Part shown: one piece after another, positions 37,585 through 46,740 of the stretch
Layout of the letters: each line of letters starts with the position of its first letter
Numbering within the stretch: the first letter of the stretch is position 1
From: Eshraghiella crossota
GTDB taxonomy: Bacteria > Bacillota > Clostridia > Lachnospirales > Lachnospiraceae
Reading direction: 5' to 3'
Assembly: GCF_025148445.1 (NCBI RefSeq)
Contig: NZ_CP102270.1
Location: forward strand, 1,178,001-1,242,000
DNA length: 64,000 nucleotides
Made by a program: the position numbers and the translations under genes
Notes under the pieces: model-generated
Told to the model about the DNA's origin: nothing
Seen by the model: only the letters and a program-made list of their open reading frames with translations
Database searches by the model: none

Positions 37585-38649
37585 ATGAAAATGAAAAAGT
37601 TTTTTGCGGCAGTCCTTGCGGTAGTAATGGTTCTCGCCGTAGTAACCGGTTGTTCTAAGGGTTCCGGTAAAGCAAGTGCTGACACACAGAAGAAGGGAAT
37701 GGAAGCCACACTTCAATTAAAGCACAAAGATTCAAACGGAATATCCGATATTACACTTAAATCTGTTGCAGCAGGTAAGGAAGCAGCTGTTTCTATTAAT
37801 GGTTCTGTAATTGTTGAAGGTGAATCATATACTGTAAACAGTGATAAATTACTTCTTGTATCAGATAATAAGTTATATGTTAACGTTAAGTCTTTACTTG
37901 ACTTTATTGCATCTTATGGTAAAAATATGGGTATTGATGGTTCCCAGACTGATGCTGTTAAAGAATACATCAAGGAAGATTATGTATACGTTGATTTAGA
38001 CAGCATGAAAGATTATCTGAAAGAAGCTGATTCTAAGCCTGTAATTGATACAGTCAACGGACTTATGGATGCATTTAAGGATATTGCTGAAGTTAGTGGA
38101 AACGATACACTTAAACAGTATACTGTTACATGTAAGTCAGCAGAAGATATTGTAAAGATAGCTGAAGTATTAAAGAAATATATTGCAGATAATAAGAGTG
38201 CATGGGTAGATGCTGCTTATGAACAGTACAGCAAAATTGACATTAATGATGTAATGGATAAGGTTGCAGATATGGTTGTATCAGCTATGGGACAAGATGA
38301 AAGCATGTCTGAAATGTTAAAGAAACAGATATTGGCTAATATTGATGTATCAAGCTATGAAATAAGCAAGGAAGCTCTTGCAGAGTCATATGACAAGATT
38401 GAAGAAATGTTAGACGTTGATGCTTCAGATATTAAAGATTTTAATGGTGACGCAACTTTCAAGATTACATCTTCAGGGGATAGGACATACGGCATAAGCT
38501 TTGAAATAAATGGTGAAAATGGTGAATACACATATATTTCTTACACTTTGAATAAAGAAACATTTATTGATGCTTCTGCACCTGATAAGGCACAGAATAT
38601 ATCTGATGTAGTCAGTGATCTGGTTAAAGGTCTTGCAGCAACTAAATAA
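37585..38649 (+). CDS. Uncharacterised lipoprotein
   Basis: 354 residues. Lipobox VVTGC after a hydrophobic N-terminus (MKMKKFFAAVLAVVMVLAVV) predicts a lipid-anchored surface protein. The body is Lys/Asp-rich, alternating predicted strands and helices, with a repeated YVDLDSMKDYLKEA-like pattern; it resembles the DUF6612/LppX-like lipoprotein group only in overall shape, so no family is assigned. Start ATG 37585 follows AGGAGG; an upstream in-frame ATG is ignored. A perfect terminator follows. Confidence 0.85.
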   Translation: MKMKKFFAAVLAVVMVLAVVTGCSKGSGKASADTQKKGMEATLQLKHKDSNGISDITLKSVAAGKEAAVSINGSVIVEGESYTVNSDKLLLVSDNKLYVNVKSLLDFIASYGKNMGIDGSQTDAVKEYIKEDYVYVDLDSMKDYLKEADSKPVIDTVNGLMDAFKDIAEVSGNDTLKQYTVTCKSAEDIVKIAEVLKKYIADNKSAWVDAAYEQYSKIDINDVMDKVADMVVSAMGQDESMSEMLKKQILANIDVSSYEISKEALAESYDKIEEMLDVDASDIKDFNGDATFKITSSGDRTYGISFEINGENGEYTYISYTLNKETFIDASAPDKAQNISDVVSDLVKGLAATK

Positions 38650-38661
38650 TTTTTGATTTTA

Positions 38662-38694
38662 AAAGACTTTGCAATTTTTGCAAAGTCTTTTTTG
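38662..38694 (+). terminator. Terminator after the lipoprotein gene
   Basis: AAAGACTTTGC (38662-38672) pairs with GCAAAGTCTTT (38680-38690), then TTT. 11 base pairs, loop of seven. Confidence 0.92.
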
Positions 38695-38751
38695 TATAAA
38701 AAATATGTTACTGAACATACTAAAGTTATCATAATTAATGGAGGTATTTTC

Positions 38752-39069
38752 ATGACAGAATTAGGTTGCAAAGTAAAAAATTGTTTACATCACAGTACAG
38801 ATAATCTTTGCTGCAGGGATACAATCAAAGTTGATGGATGTAATGCAAAGGATTGTTGCTCAACATGTTGTGCAAGCTATGAAAAAACAGGCAGGGTTAA
38901 AACCGAAAACAAAACAATGGAGGGGCATGTTTCACTTGATATATGCTGTGAAGCAACAAATTGTAAATATAACGAAAACAACAATTGTATTGCAAAGCAC
39001 ATTAATGTTAAACCGTCTAAGAATAAAGATTTTGGTAGTACAGAATGTGCAAGTTTTGAATTGAGATAA
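38752..39069 (+). CDS. DUF1540 double-domain cysteine protein
   Basis: 105 residues with two copies of the DUF1540 cysteine pattern: CKVKNCLHHSTDNLCC then CNAKDCCSTCCASY, and CCEATNCKYNENNNCIAKHINV ... STECASFEL. The Cys spacing suggests metal binding, but the function is unknown. Start ATG 38752 has GGAGG seven bases upstream. Short gene with its own terminator. Confidence 0.88.
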   Translation: MTELGCKVKNCLHHSTDNLCCRDTIKVDGCNAKDCCSTCCASYEKTGRVKTENKTMEGHVSLDICCEATNCKYNENNNCIAKHINVKPSKNKDFGSTECASFELR

Positions 39070-39081
39070 TTTAAGATAGTT

Positions 39082-39109
39082 ACAAAAAGCTGCTTCGGCA
39101 GCTTTTTGT
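39082..39109 (+). terminator. Terminator after the DUF1540 gene
   Basis: ACAAAAAGCTGC (39082-39093) and GCAGCTTTTTGT (39098-39109) pair perfectly over 12 bases with a UUCG tetraloop. Confidence 0.92.
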
Positions 39110-39184
39110 ATTGCAAAATCCTATATTTTACGATACAATTACTTTGATTTATTATGTAAACTAAAAGCAGAAAGGTTTATTGAT

Positions 39185-40825
39185 ATGATTTGTGCAAATA
39201 ATGTAACTTTAAGAATTGGAAAGAAAGTGCTTTTTGAAGATGTAAATATAAAATTTACTCCTGGTAACTGCTATGGACTTATCGGAGCTAACGGAGCCGG
39301 CAAATCCACTTTCTTAAAAATTCTTTCAGGCCAGCTTGAACCTAGCAAGGGAGATGTTACCATGTCTCCGGGAGAAAGGCTGTCAGTATTGGAACAGGAT
39401 CATTTTAAATATGATGAATATAATGTTCTTGATACTGTAATAATGGGTAATGCAAGACTTTATGAAATAATGAAAGAAAAGGATGCAATTTATGCCAAGG
39501 AAGATTTTACAGAAGAAGATGGCATAAGAGCCAGTGAACTTGAAGGCGAATTTGCAGAAATGAACGGATGGGAAGCAGAATCCGATGCAGCAATGCTGTT
39601 AAACGGACTTGGTGTTGATACTTCCCTTCATTATAAGCAGATGTCTGAGTTAAACGGTAATGAGAAAGTTAAAGTTCTTCTTGCAAAGGCACTTTTTGGT
39701 AATCCGGATATTCTATTGCTGGATGAGCCAACTAACCACCTTGACCTTGATGCTATTGCATGGCTTGAAGAATTCCTGATTAACTTTGAGAATACCGTTA
39801 TTGTTGTATCCCATGACAGATATTTCCTTAATAAGGTATGTACCCAGATAGCGGATATTGATTATGCGAAAATACAGCTTTATGCCGGTAATTACGATTT
39901 CTGGTATGAATCAAGCCAGTTAATGGTTAAACAGATGAAGGAAGCTAACAAGAAGAAAGAAGAGAAAATTAAGGAATTACAGGAATTTATCCAGAGATTC
40001 TCTGCTAATGCTTCTAAATCAAAGCAGGCGACTTCAAGAAAGAGAGCACTTGAAAAAATAGAGCTTGATGATATCAGACCTTCAAGCCGCAAATATCCAT
40101 ATATTGATTTCAGACCACAGAGAGAAATAGGTAACGAAGTTCTTACCGTTGAAAACCTTACAAAGACAATAGATGGTGTGAAAGTCCTTGATAATGTTTC
40201 TTTTATTATTAACCGTGATGATAAAGTAGCATTCGTAGGTTCTGATGAATTGGCGAAGACTACACTTTTCAAGATACTTGTAGGAGAAATTGAACCGGAT
40301 TCCGGTTCTTATAAATGGGGAATTACCACAACCCAGGCATATTTTCCTAAAGATAATACCAAAGACTTTGACTGTGAAGATACAATTGTTGACTGGCTTA
40401 TGCAGTTTTCACCTGAAAAGGATGTAACTTATGTAAGAGGTTTCCTTGGAAGAATGTTATTTGCCGGAGATGATGGAGTTAAGAAAGTTAAAGTACTTTC
40501 CGGTGGTGAGAAAGTAAGGGTAATGCTTTCAAAGATGATGATTATGGGCGCTAACGTATTAATTATGGATGAACCGACTAACCACCTTGATATGGAGTCA
40601 ATCACAGCACTTAATAACGGTATGATTAAGTTCCCGGGCGTTGCACTTTTTGCATGTCGTGACCATCAGTTTGTACAGACTACTGCTAACAGAATCATGG
40701 AACTTGTCAATGGACAGCTTATTGATAAGATAACAACATACGACGAATATCTTGAAAGTGATGAAATGGCAAGAAAGAGACAATCGCTTACAACATTTAC
40801 GGAAGAAGAGACAACAGAAGATTAA
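39185..40825 (+). CDS. ABC-F family ATPase (YkpA/YbiT type)
   Basis: 546 residues with two ABC domains and no membrane part. Domain 1 has an intact Walker A (GANGAGKST, 34-42), Walker B LLLDEPTNHLD and switch SHD, but its signature reads LNGNEK. Domain 2 has the intact signature LSGGEK and Walker B LIMDEPTNHLD, but Walker A is GSDELAKTT (352-360; the last Gly is Ala) and the switch His position reads CRD. A charged linker (about 250-310, KQMKEANKKKEEKI) is the ABC-F hallmark. Such proteins bind the ribosome E site and help translation; drug resistance is possible for some but not suggested here. Confidence 0.9.
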   Translation: MICANNVTLRIGKKVLFEDVNIKFTPGNCYGLIGANGAGKSTFLKILSGQLEPSKGDVTMSPGERLSVLEQDHFKYDEYNVLDTVIMGNARLYEIMKEKDAIYAKEDFTEEDGIRASELEGEFAEMNGWEAESDAAMLLNGLGVDTSLHYKQMSELNGNEKVKVLLAKALFGNPDILLLDEPTNHLDLDAIAWLEEFLINFENTVIVVSHDRYFLNKVCTQIADIDYAKIQLYAGNYDFWYESSQLMVKQMKEANKKKEEKIKELQEFIQRFSANASKSKQATSRKRALEKIELDDIRPSSRKYPYIDFRPQREIGNEVLTVENLTKTIDGVKVLDNVSFIINRDDKVAFVGSDELAKTTLFKILVGEIEPDSGSYKWGITTTQAYFPKDNTKDFDCEDTIVDWLMQFSPEKDVTYVRGFLGRMLFAGDDGVKKVKVLSGGEKVRVMLSKMMIMGANVLIMDEPTNHLDMESITALNNGMIKFPGVALFACRDHQFVQTTANRIMELVNGQLIDKITTYDEYLESDEMARKRQSLTTFTEEETTED

Positions 40826-40851
40826 TTATATACACAAAGAGGGATTCCGTT

Positions 40852-42630
40852 TTGCATAAATACACTATTTTACCCAATTACAATTACATATATGGAGCAG
40901 ATGTTATTCATAACGGATACGATTTTTCTGTAATTTCGGAAAGTGATGAAATTACATTACTTTTGTTTGAACATGGCAGGGAAGAACCCGTATACAGTAT
41001 ACCGGTGGATAAGAGATACAAAAGAGGTGACGTTTTTGCTTTTAGAATAACTGATATTCCTCTTTTAGAGTATGAGTATCTGTATATGGCGGATGGAGAG
41101 GTATTTGCCGACCCATATGCAAAGCTTTTATCGGGGCTTCCGGAGTTTGGCATAAAGGACACAACCGGGCTTCAACATATTAAGGGCCTTTTGAAAAAGT
41201 TGCAGTATAATTGGAAAAATGATATTAAGCCTTGTATCAATACTGAGGATATAATTTTGTATAAGCTCCATACAAGAGGATTTACTATGAGCAAATCTTC
41301 CAAAGTGAAGCATCCCGGTACATTTAAAGGAATTTCCGAAAAGATAAATTATCTTAAAAAGACAGGAATTAATGCTGTCCTTTTAATGCCATCGTATGAA
41401 TTTGAAGAATATGCTTTCAATTTTAACTACTGGGGCTATGGCAAAGGATTTTACTTTTTACCCAAAGCTGCATATTCGTCATGCTATGGTTCTTGCGTCG
41501 ATTATACGGTTGAATTTAAAGATATGGTAAAAAAATTTCATAAGAACGGTATGGAAGTCTATATGGAATTTAATTTTACCGATGAAGTTGACGCCTGTAT
41601 GGCAGATGACTGTATAAGATATTGGAAAGAGTCGTATCATATAGATGGAGCAAGGGTAATATGCAATGACAGAATAAGACAGGTTATAGCAGATGACCCA
41701 TATCTCGTTGATATAAAACTGTTCTATGAATACTGGGATGATAATTTCAGAAATCATAACCTTTTAGAATATAATGAAGGTTTTGAAAATGTCGCAAGAA
41801 AACTGTTAAAAGGTGACGAAGGACAGCTTAAATATTTTTCTGAGTGCTTTAAGAAGAATCCGGTTCACGGTTATACCGTTAATTTTGTATGTGACAATAA
41901 CGGCTTTACACTATATGACCTTGTAAGCTATGACAGAAAACATAACGAGGAAAACGGCGAAAATAACAGGGACGGGAAAGACTACAATAACAGTTGGAAC
42001 TGTGGAGAAGAAGGAGATACCAAGAATAGGAAAATTCTGGTTCAGAGACTTAGAAACAGAAAAAACGCAATGTGTTTTGTTCTTTTATCCCAGGGTATTC
42101 CGATGATTTATGCCGGGGATGAATTTGGCAACAGCCAGAATGGCAATAATAATGCCTATTGTCAGGATAATGAGACAGGCTGGTTAGACTGGAGTGCATT
42201 AAGAAAGAATCGTAAATTTTATAATTTTATATGCACACTTATTAATTTCAGACATAATCATAAAGTTCTCCATATTGAAAAAGAACTTGTCCAGAGTGAT
42301 TATAAGTATTTTGGACTTCCTGATATTTCTTATCACGGAAGCAAGGCGTGGTATCCTGAGATGGAGCATTATAACAGACATCTCGGAATATTGCTTTGCG
42401 GCAGATATGCCGAAGAAAATGAAGATATCTATATAGGAATGAATCTTCATTGGGAAAAACATATATTGGCTTTGCCCAAGATTCCGGGGAAAACATGGGA
42501 AGTTATAATCAATACCAATGATAATGAAGGTGTATTTGTGGGAGATGACAGCACAATAGAAGTGCCCCCACGTACCGTAGTTGTCATTGTAAGTAAAAAA
42601 ATGGTTGAAATATGTAATATATTATTATAA
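40852..42630 (+). CDS. GH13 family protein with altered active site, probable pseudoenzyme
   Basis: 592 residues. N-terminal CBM48-like beta domain (1-120), then a TIM-barrel with the debranching-type blocks LYKLHTRGFTMSKSS, DLVSYDRKHNEENGE, NNRDGKDYNNSWNCGEEG, GIPMIYAGDEFG and the QDNETGWLDW end. It is therefore related to glycogen debranching GlgX/pullulanase type. The catalytic sites do not fit: the nucleophile position of GFRxD is Ile270 (DGARVI), the region-IV His-Asp pair is Asn349-Asn350, and region I lacks Asp and His (MEFNFTD). Only the acid/base Glu (near 293) remains. TTG start with GAGGGA upstream. It follows the ABC-F gene by 26 bases and precedes efp. Confidence 0.8.
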   Translation: MHKYTILPNYNYIYGADVIHNGYDFSVISESDEITLLLFEHGREEPVYSIPVDKRYKRGDVFAFRITDIPLLEYEYLYMADGEVFADPYAKLLSGLPEFGIKDTTGLQHIKGLLKKLQYNWKNDIKPCINTEDIILYKLHTRGFTMSKSSKVKHPGTFKGISEKINYLKKTGINAVLLMPSYEFEEYAFNFNYWGYGKGFYFLPKAAYSSCYGSCVDYTVEFKDMVKKFHKNGMEVYMEFNFTDEVDACMADDCIRYWKESYHIDGARVICNDRIRQVIADDPYLVDIKLFYEYWDDNFRNHNLLEYNEGFENVARKLLKGDEGQLKYFSECFKKNPVHGYTVNFVCDNNGFTLYDLVSYDRKHNEENGENNRDGKDYNNSWNCGEEGDTKNRKILVQRLRNRKNAMCFVLLSQGIPMIYAGDEFGNSQNGNNNAYCQDNETGWLDWSALRKNRKFYNFICTLINFRHNHKVLHIEKELVQSDYKYFGLPDISYHGSKAWYPEMEHYNRHLGILLCGRYAEENEDIYIGMNLHWEKHILALPKIPGKTWEVIINTNDNEGVFVGDDSTIEVPPRTVVVIVSKKMVEICNILL

Positions 42631-42666
42631 AATAGTAAAAGACAATTTAAGGAGGTAAACCTACTC

Positions 42667-43224
42667 ATGGTATCAGCAGGTGATTTTAAAAACGGTATTA
42701 CATTGGAGATGGATGGCAATATCTGGCAGATTATTGAATTCCAGCATGTTAAACCTGGAAAGGGAGCAGCCTTTGTAAGAACCAAATTAAAAAATATTAA
42801 GAGTGGTGGTGTTATTGAAAAGTCTTTCAGACCAACAGAGAAATTCCCACTTGCTCACATTGATAAGTCAGAATATCAGTATCTTTACTCAGACGGAGAT
42901 TTCTATGTATTTATGAATACAGAGACATTTGAACAGATTAATCTTACAAAAGACAATGTAGGAGATGCTTTAAAATTCGTTAAAGAAAATGATATCTGTA
43001 AACTTAGTGCTCATCAGGGACAGATTTTTGCTGTTGAACCACCTATGTTCGTAGAGCTTGAAATTACAGAGACAGAACCTGGCGTTAAGGGTGATACAGC
43101 AACAGGCGCTACTAAGCCTGCTATTGTTGAAACAGGTGCTCAGGTTATGGTTCCGCTTTTCGTTAACCTTGGTGATAAGATTAAGATTGATACACGTACT
43201 GGTGAATATCTTTCAAGAGCTTAA
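42667..43224 (+). CDS. efp: Elongation factor P
   Basis: 185 residues, three beta-barrel domains. The tip loop reads [15 protein letters not shown] with Lys32 as the site of modification in many species; the C-terminal pattern is [20 protein letters not shown] relieves ribosome stalling at polyproline. AAGGAGGT lies about ten bases before the ATG. No EF-P modification gene is seen nearby. Confidence 0.97.
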   Translation: MVSAGDFKNGITLEMDGNIWQIIEFQHVKPGKGAAFVRTKLKNIKSGGVIEKSFRPTEKFPLAHIDKSEYQYLYSDGDFYVFMNTETFEQINLTKDNVGDALKFVKENDICKLSAHQGQIFAVEPPMFVELEITETEPGVKGDTATGATKPAIVETGAQVMVPLFVNLGDKIKIDTRTGEYLSRA

Positions 43225-43236
43225 TTTGATTTCTAT

Positions 43237-43269
43237 ACCGGGTTATGCATTGCATAATCCGGTTCTATT
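43237..43269 (+). terminator. Hairpin after efp
   Basis: ACCGGGTTATGC (43237-43248) pairs with GCATAATCCGGT (43252-43263), 12 base pairs with one G-U. The following sequence is only moderately U-rich, so termination may be partial. Confidence 0.6.
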
Positions 43270-43350
43270 CTAATTTTTCCCTATTTTAAATTTTATATAC
43301 AGCGTATATTCCTAAGCCTGCCGGGGTTGAAACAGATGAAAGGATTATCT

Positions 43351-44313
43351 ATGGAATATAATAAATTTATTGAACTGCTTAAGACCGAACTGATGAAAGT
43401 GTGTGCAGAAGGTGTTAAGCTGAAAATTGATACTGTACGTAAGAATAATGATATTTCTTATGATGTTATTACTCTTAACAGAGCAGATGAATGTATCACT
43501 CCAGTTATTTATATCAGACAGTTTTATGATAATTATTGTAATGGTGAGGATATAGGTGATATTGTGCAACAGATAGTGAACCTTGATATTGAAAACCGTA
43601 ATCTGCCGGAACTTGATGTAAGTGATATTTTTGACTATTATAATGTAAAAGATAAAGTTATTATCAAGTTAATTAACCGCTCACAGAACGAAAAGATGCT
43701 TAAGACACTTCCCTTTAAAGAATATCTGGATTTTGCAGTTGTATTCTGCATATTGTTTGAAGATAACAATAATAACAGGGCGACAAGCCTTGTAAGCAAC
43801 GATTTACTTGATAAATGGGAAATTACAACAGAAGAGTTATTTGAACAGGCAATGACTAATATGAAATTCATCTGTCCTGTTGAACTTAAGAGCATGAATG
43901 AGACAATGGTAGAACTGTTACTTAATGATGATAATGTGGATGATGATACAAGAAGTGATATTCTTAAACATCTTGAAGAAGATGATACAAATTATCCTAT
44001 GTATGTTCTCACTAACACGAAAAAAATGTATGGTGCCGCAGCTTTTCTATATGAAGAAGAACTCCGTTCTTTTGCTGAGAAATTCGGGGACTTTTACATT
44101 ATACCAAGCAGTATTCATGAACTGATTCTTATTCCGGAGTCAATTTCCACTTCGGAACAAGAGATGGTTGATATGGTTAAAGAAGTTAACGACAATCAGG
44201 TAGAGCCTGAGGAAGTGCTTTCTTACAATGTTTACAAATATTATGCAGACACAGGCTGCGTTGGTATAATTAATAAAATTAAGAATATTCCTCCTTCTGT
44301 ATTAAAATATTAA
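43351..44313 (+). CDS. DUF5688 family protein
   Basis: 320 residues of a family common in Lachnospiraceae. Recognisable parts are the VITLNRADECITPVIYIRQFYDNY block and the C-terminal NTKKMYGAAAFLYEEEL ... IPSSIHELILIPE segment. No signal peptide, membrane span or catalytic motif can be seen; cytoplasmic. I chose ATG 43351 because AAAGG lies eight bases upstream. Function is unknown. Confidence 0.8.
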   Translation: MEYNKFIELLKTELMKVCAEGVKLKIDTVRKNNDISYDVITLNRADECITPVIYIRQFYDNYCNGEDIGDIVQQIVNLDIENRNLPELDVSDIFDYYNVKDKVIIKLINRSQNEKMLKTLPFKEYLDFAVVFCILFEDNNNNRATSLVSNDLLDKWEITTEELFEQAMTNMKFICPVELKSMNETMVELLLNDDNVDDDTRSDILKHLEEDDTNYPMYVLTNTKKMYGAAAFLYEEELRSFAEKFGDFYIIPSSIHELILIPESISTSEQEMVDMVKEVNDNQVEPEEVLSYNVYKYYADTGCVGIINKIKNIPPSVLKY

Positions 44314-44339
44314 AAGCTGGCTTTATTTTGAAAAAAAAC

Positions 44340-44368
44340 TTGTATCATTTACATAATTTTATTATAAT
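44340..44368 (+). promoter_or_regulatory. Strong promoter of gdhA
   Basis: TTGTAT (44340-44345), a 17-base spacer and consensus TATAAT (44363-44368). Confidence 0.8.
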
Positions 44369-44399
44369 ATAACCTGAAATTGATTTATATCATTTTTAG

Positions 44400-45758
<1,359 letters not shown>

Positions 45759-45783
45759 TATCCGGATATTATTATAATTATTT

Positions 45784-45836
45784 AAGGGGCTGTCGCCTCG
45801 ACGATATTCAATCGTTAAAGCGACAGCCCCTTTTTT
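45784..45836 (+). terminator. Terminator after gdhA
   Basis: AAGGGGCTGTCGC (45784-45796) pairs with GCGACAGCCCC and the following TT (45820-45832). A T-run follows, directly adjacent to the tRNA gene on the other strand. Confidence 0.92.
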
Positions 45837-45838
45837 AG

Positions 45839-45912
45839 TGCATCTGAAGGGAATCGAACCCCCGACAACCCGGCTCCGGAAACCGGTGCTCTATCCACTG
45901 AGCTACAGATGC
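45839..45912 (-). tRNA. tRNA-Arg (anticodon CCG)
   Basis: 74 bases. Acceptor stem GCATCTG/CAGATGC, D-arm with AGCTC..GAGC, anticodon stem CCGGT/GCCGG, loop TTCCGGA with anticodon CCG (reads CGG), T-loop GGTTCGAATCCC. The CCA end is not encoded; the discriminator base is A. Confidence 0.97.
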
Positions 45913-45921
45913 CTCCCGCTT

Positions 45922-45950
45922 ATAATATAATAAAATAATAAATTTAGCAA
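45922..45950 (-). promoter_or_regulatory. Promoter of tRNA-Arg
   Basis: On the minus strand: TTGCTA (45950-45945), a 17-base spacer and TATTAT (45927-45922), ten bases before the tRNA. Confidence 0.6.
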
Positions 45951-46016
45951 ATACAATTTTAAAAAAACATAAAATGTGTTACAATATCAAGACATAAAAG
46001 TTTACAGGGTAATAAT

Positions 46017-46739
46017 ATGGAAGAAATACGGATTAACAAATATATAAGCAAATCAGGCGTATGTTCAAGAAGAGCAGCCGATAAGTTAATTAATGAGGGC
46101 CATGTGACGATTAACGGAGTTGTGGCAGAGACAGGCTCTAAAGTAACCGAAAAAGATATTGTCAGAATAGATGATGACATTATTAATCTTATCAAAGATA
46201 TCAAAGTATACGCATTTTATAAGCCCGTAGGATATATAAGTTCACTTTCGGATGAACAAGGAACAGGTATTGCTTCTTTTCTGCCGCAGGGAATGGGACT
46301 TTTTCCTGTCGGCAGACTTGATAAGGATTCAGAAGGACTCATGTTAATAACCAATGACGGCAATCTTATGAATGAGATACTTAATGCTTCCAATGGCCAT
46401 GAAAAAGAATACATTGTCACTACCAGACAGAAATTTAATAATGATTTTCTTGTTAAAATGGCAAAAGGAGTCCCGATAACCAACAGGGCAACCGGCAAAA
46501 AAATAATTACTGCTCCGTGTAAAACAGAAGCATTGGAAGATAATAGTTTTAAAATAACAATAATTCAGGGACTTAACAGACAGATAAGGCGTATGTGCGG
46601 GTATTTTGATATAGATGTTGTCAGCCTTAAAAGAGTCCGAATTATGAATATTATGTTAGGAAATATGAGACCGGGAGAGTTAAAAGAGTTGTCCCAGAGT
46701 GAATTAATTAAGCTTCGCAGAATGTTAGAAAAGGTGTAG
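46017..46739 (+). CDS. rluF: 23S rRNA pseudouridine synthase (RluF-like)
   Basis: 240 residues: an S4 RNA-binding domain (INKYISKSGVCSRRAAD), the catalytic segment GRLDKDSEGL with the essential Asp, and the QGLNRQIRRMCGYF motif. The overall motif set and sequence (LNASNGHEKEYIV) fit RluF/YjbC more than RsuA or RluB. It modifies U2604 in 23S rRNA by analogy. Followed by ligA with one base between. Confidence 0.9.
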   Translation: MEEIRINKYISKSGVCSRRAADKLINEGHVTINGVVAETGSKVTEKDIVRIDDDIINLIKDIKVYAFYKPVGYISSLSDEQGTGIASFLPQGMGLFPVGRLDKDSEGLMLITNDGNLMNEILNASNGHEKEYIVTTRQKFNNDFLVKMAKGVPITNRATGKKIITAPCKTEALEDNSFKITIIQGLNRQIRRMCGYFDIDVVSLKRVRIMNIMLGNMRPGELKELSQSELIKLRRMLEKV

Positions 46740-46740
46740 A

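Noticed and set aside
39185-40825. Antibiotic-resistance ABC-F (Vga/Lsa-type)
   Set aside because: Motifs fit the housekeeping YkpA/YbiT group, and no resistance context is near.
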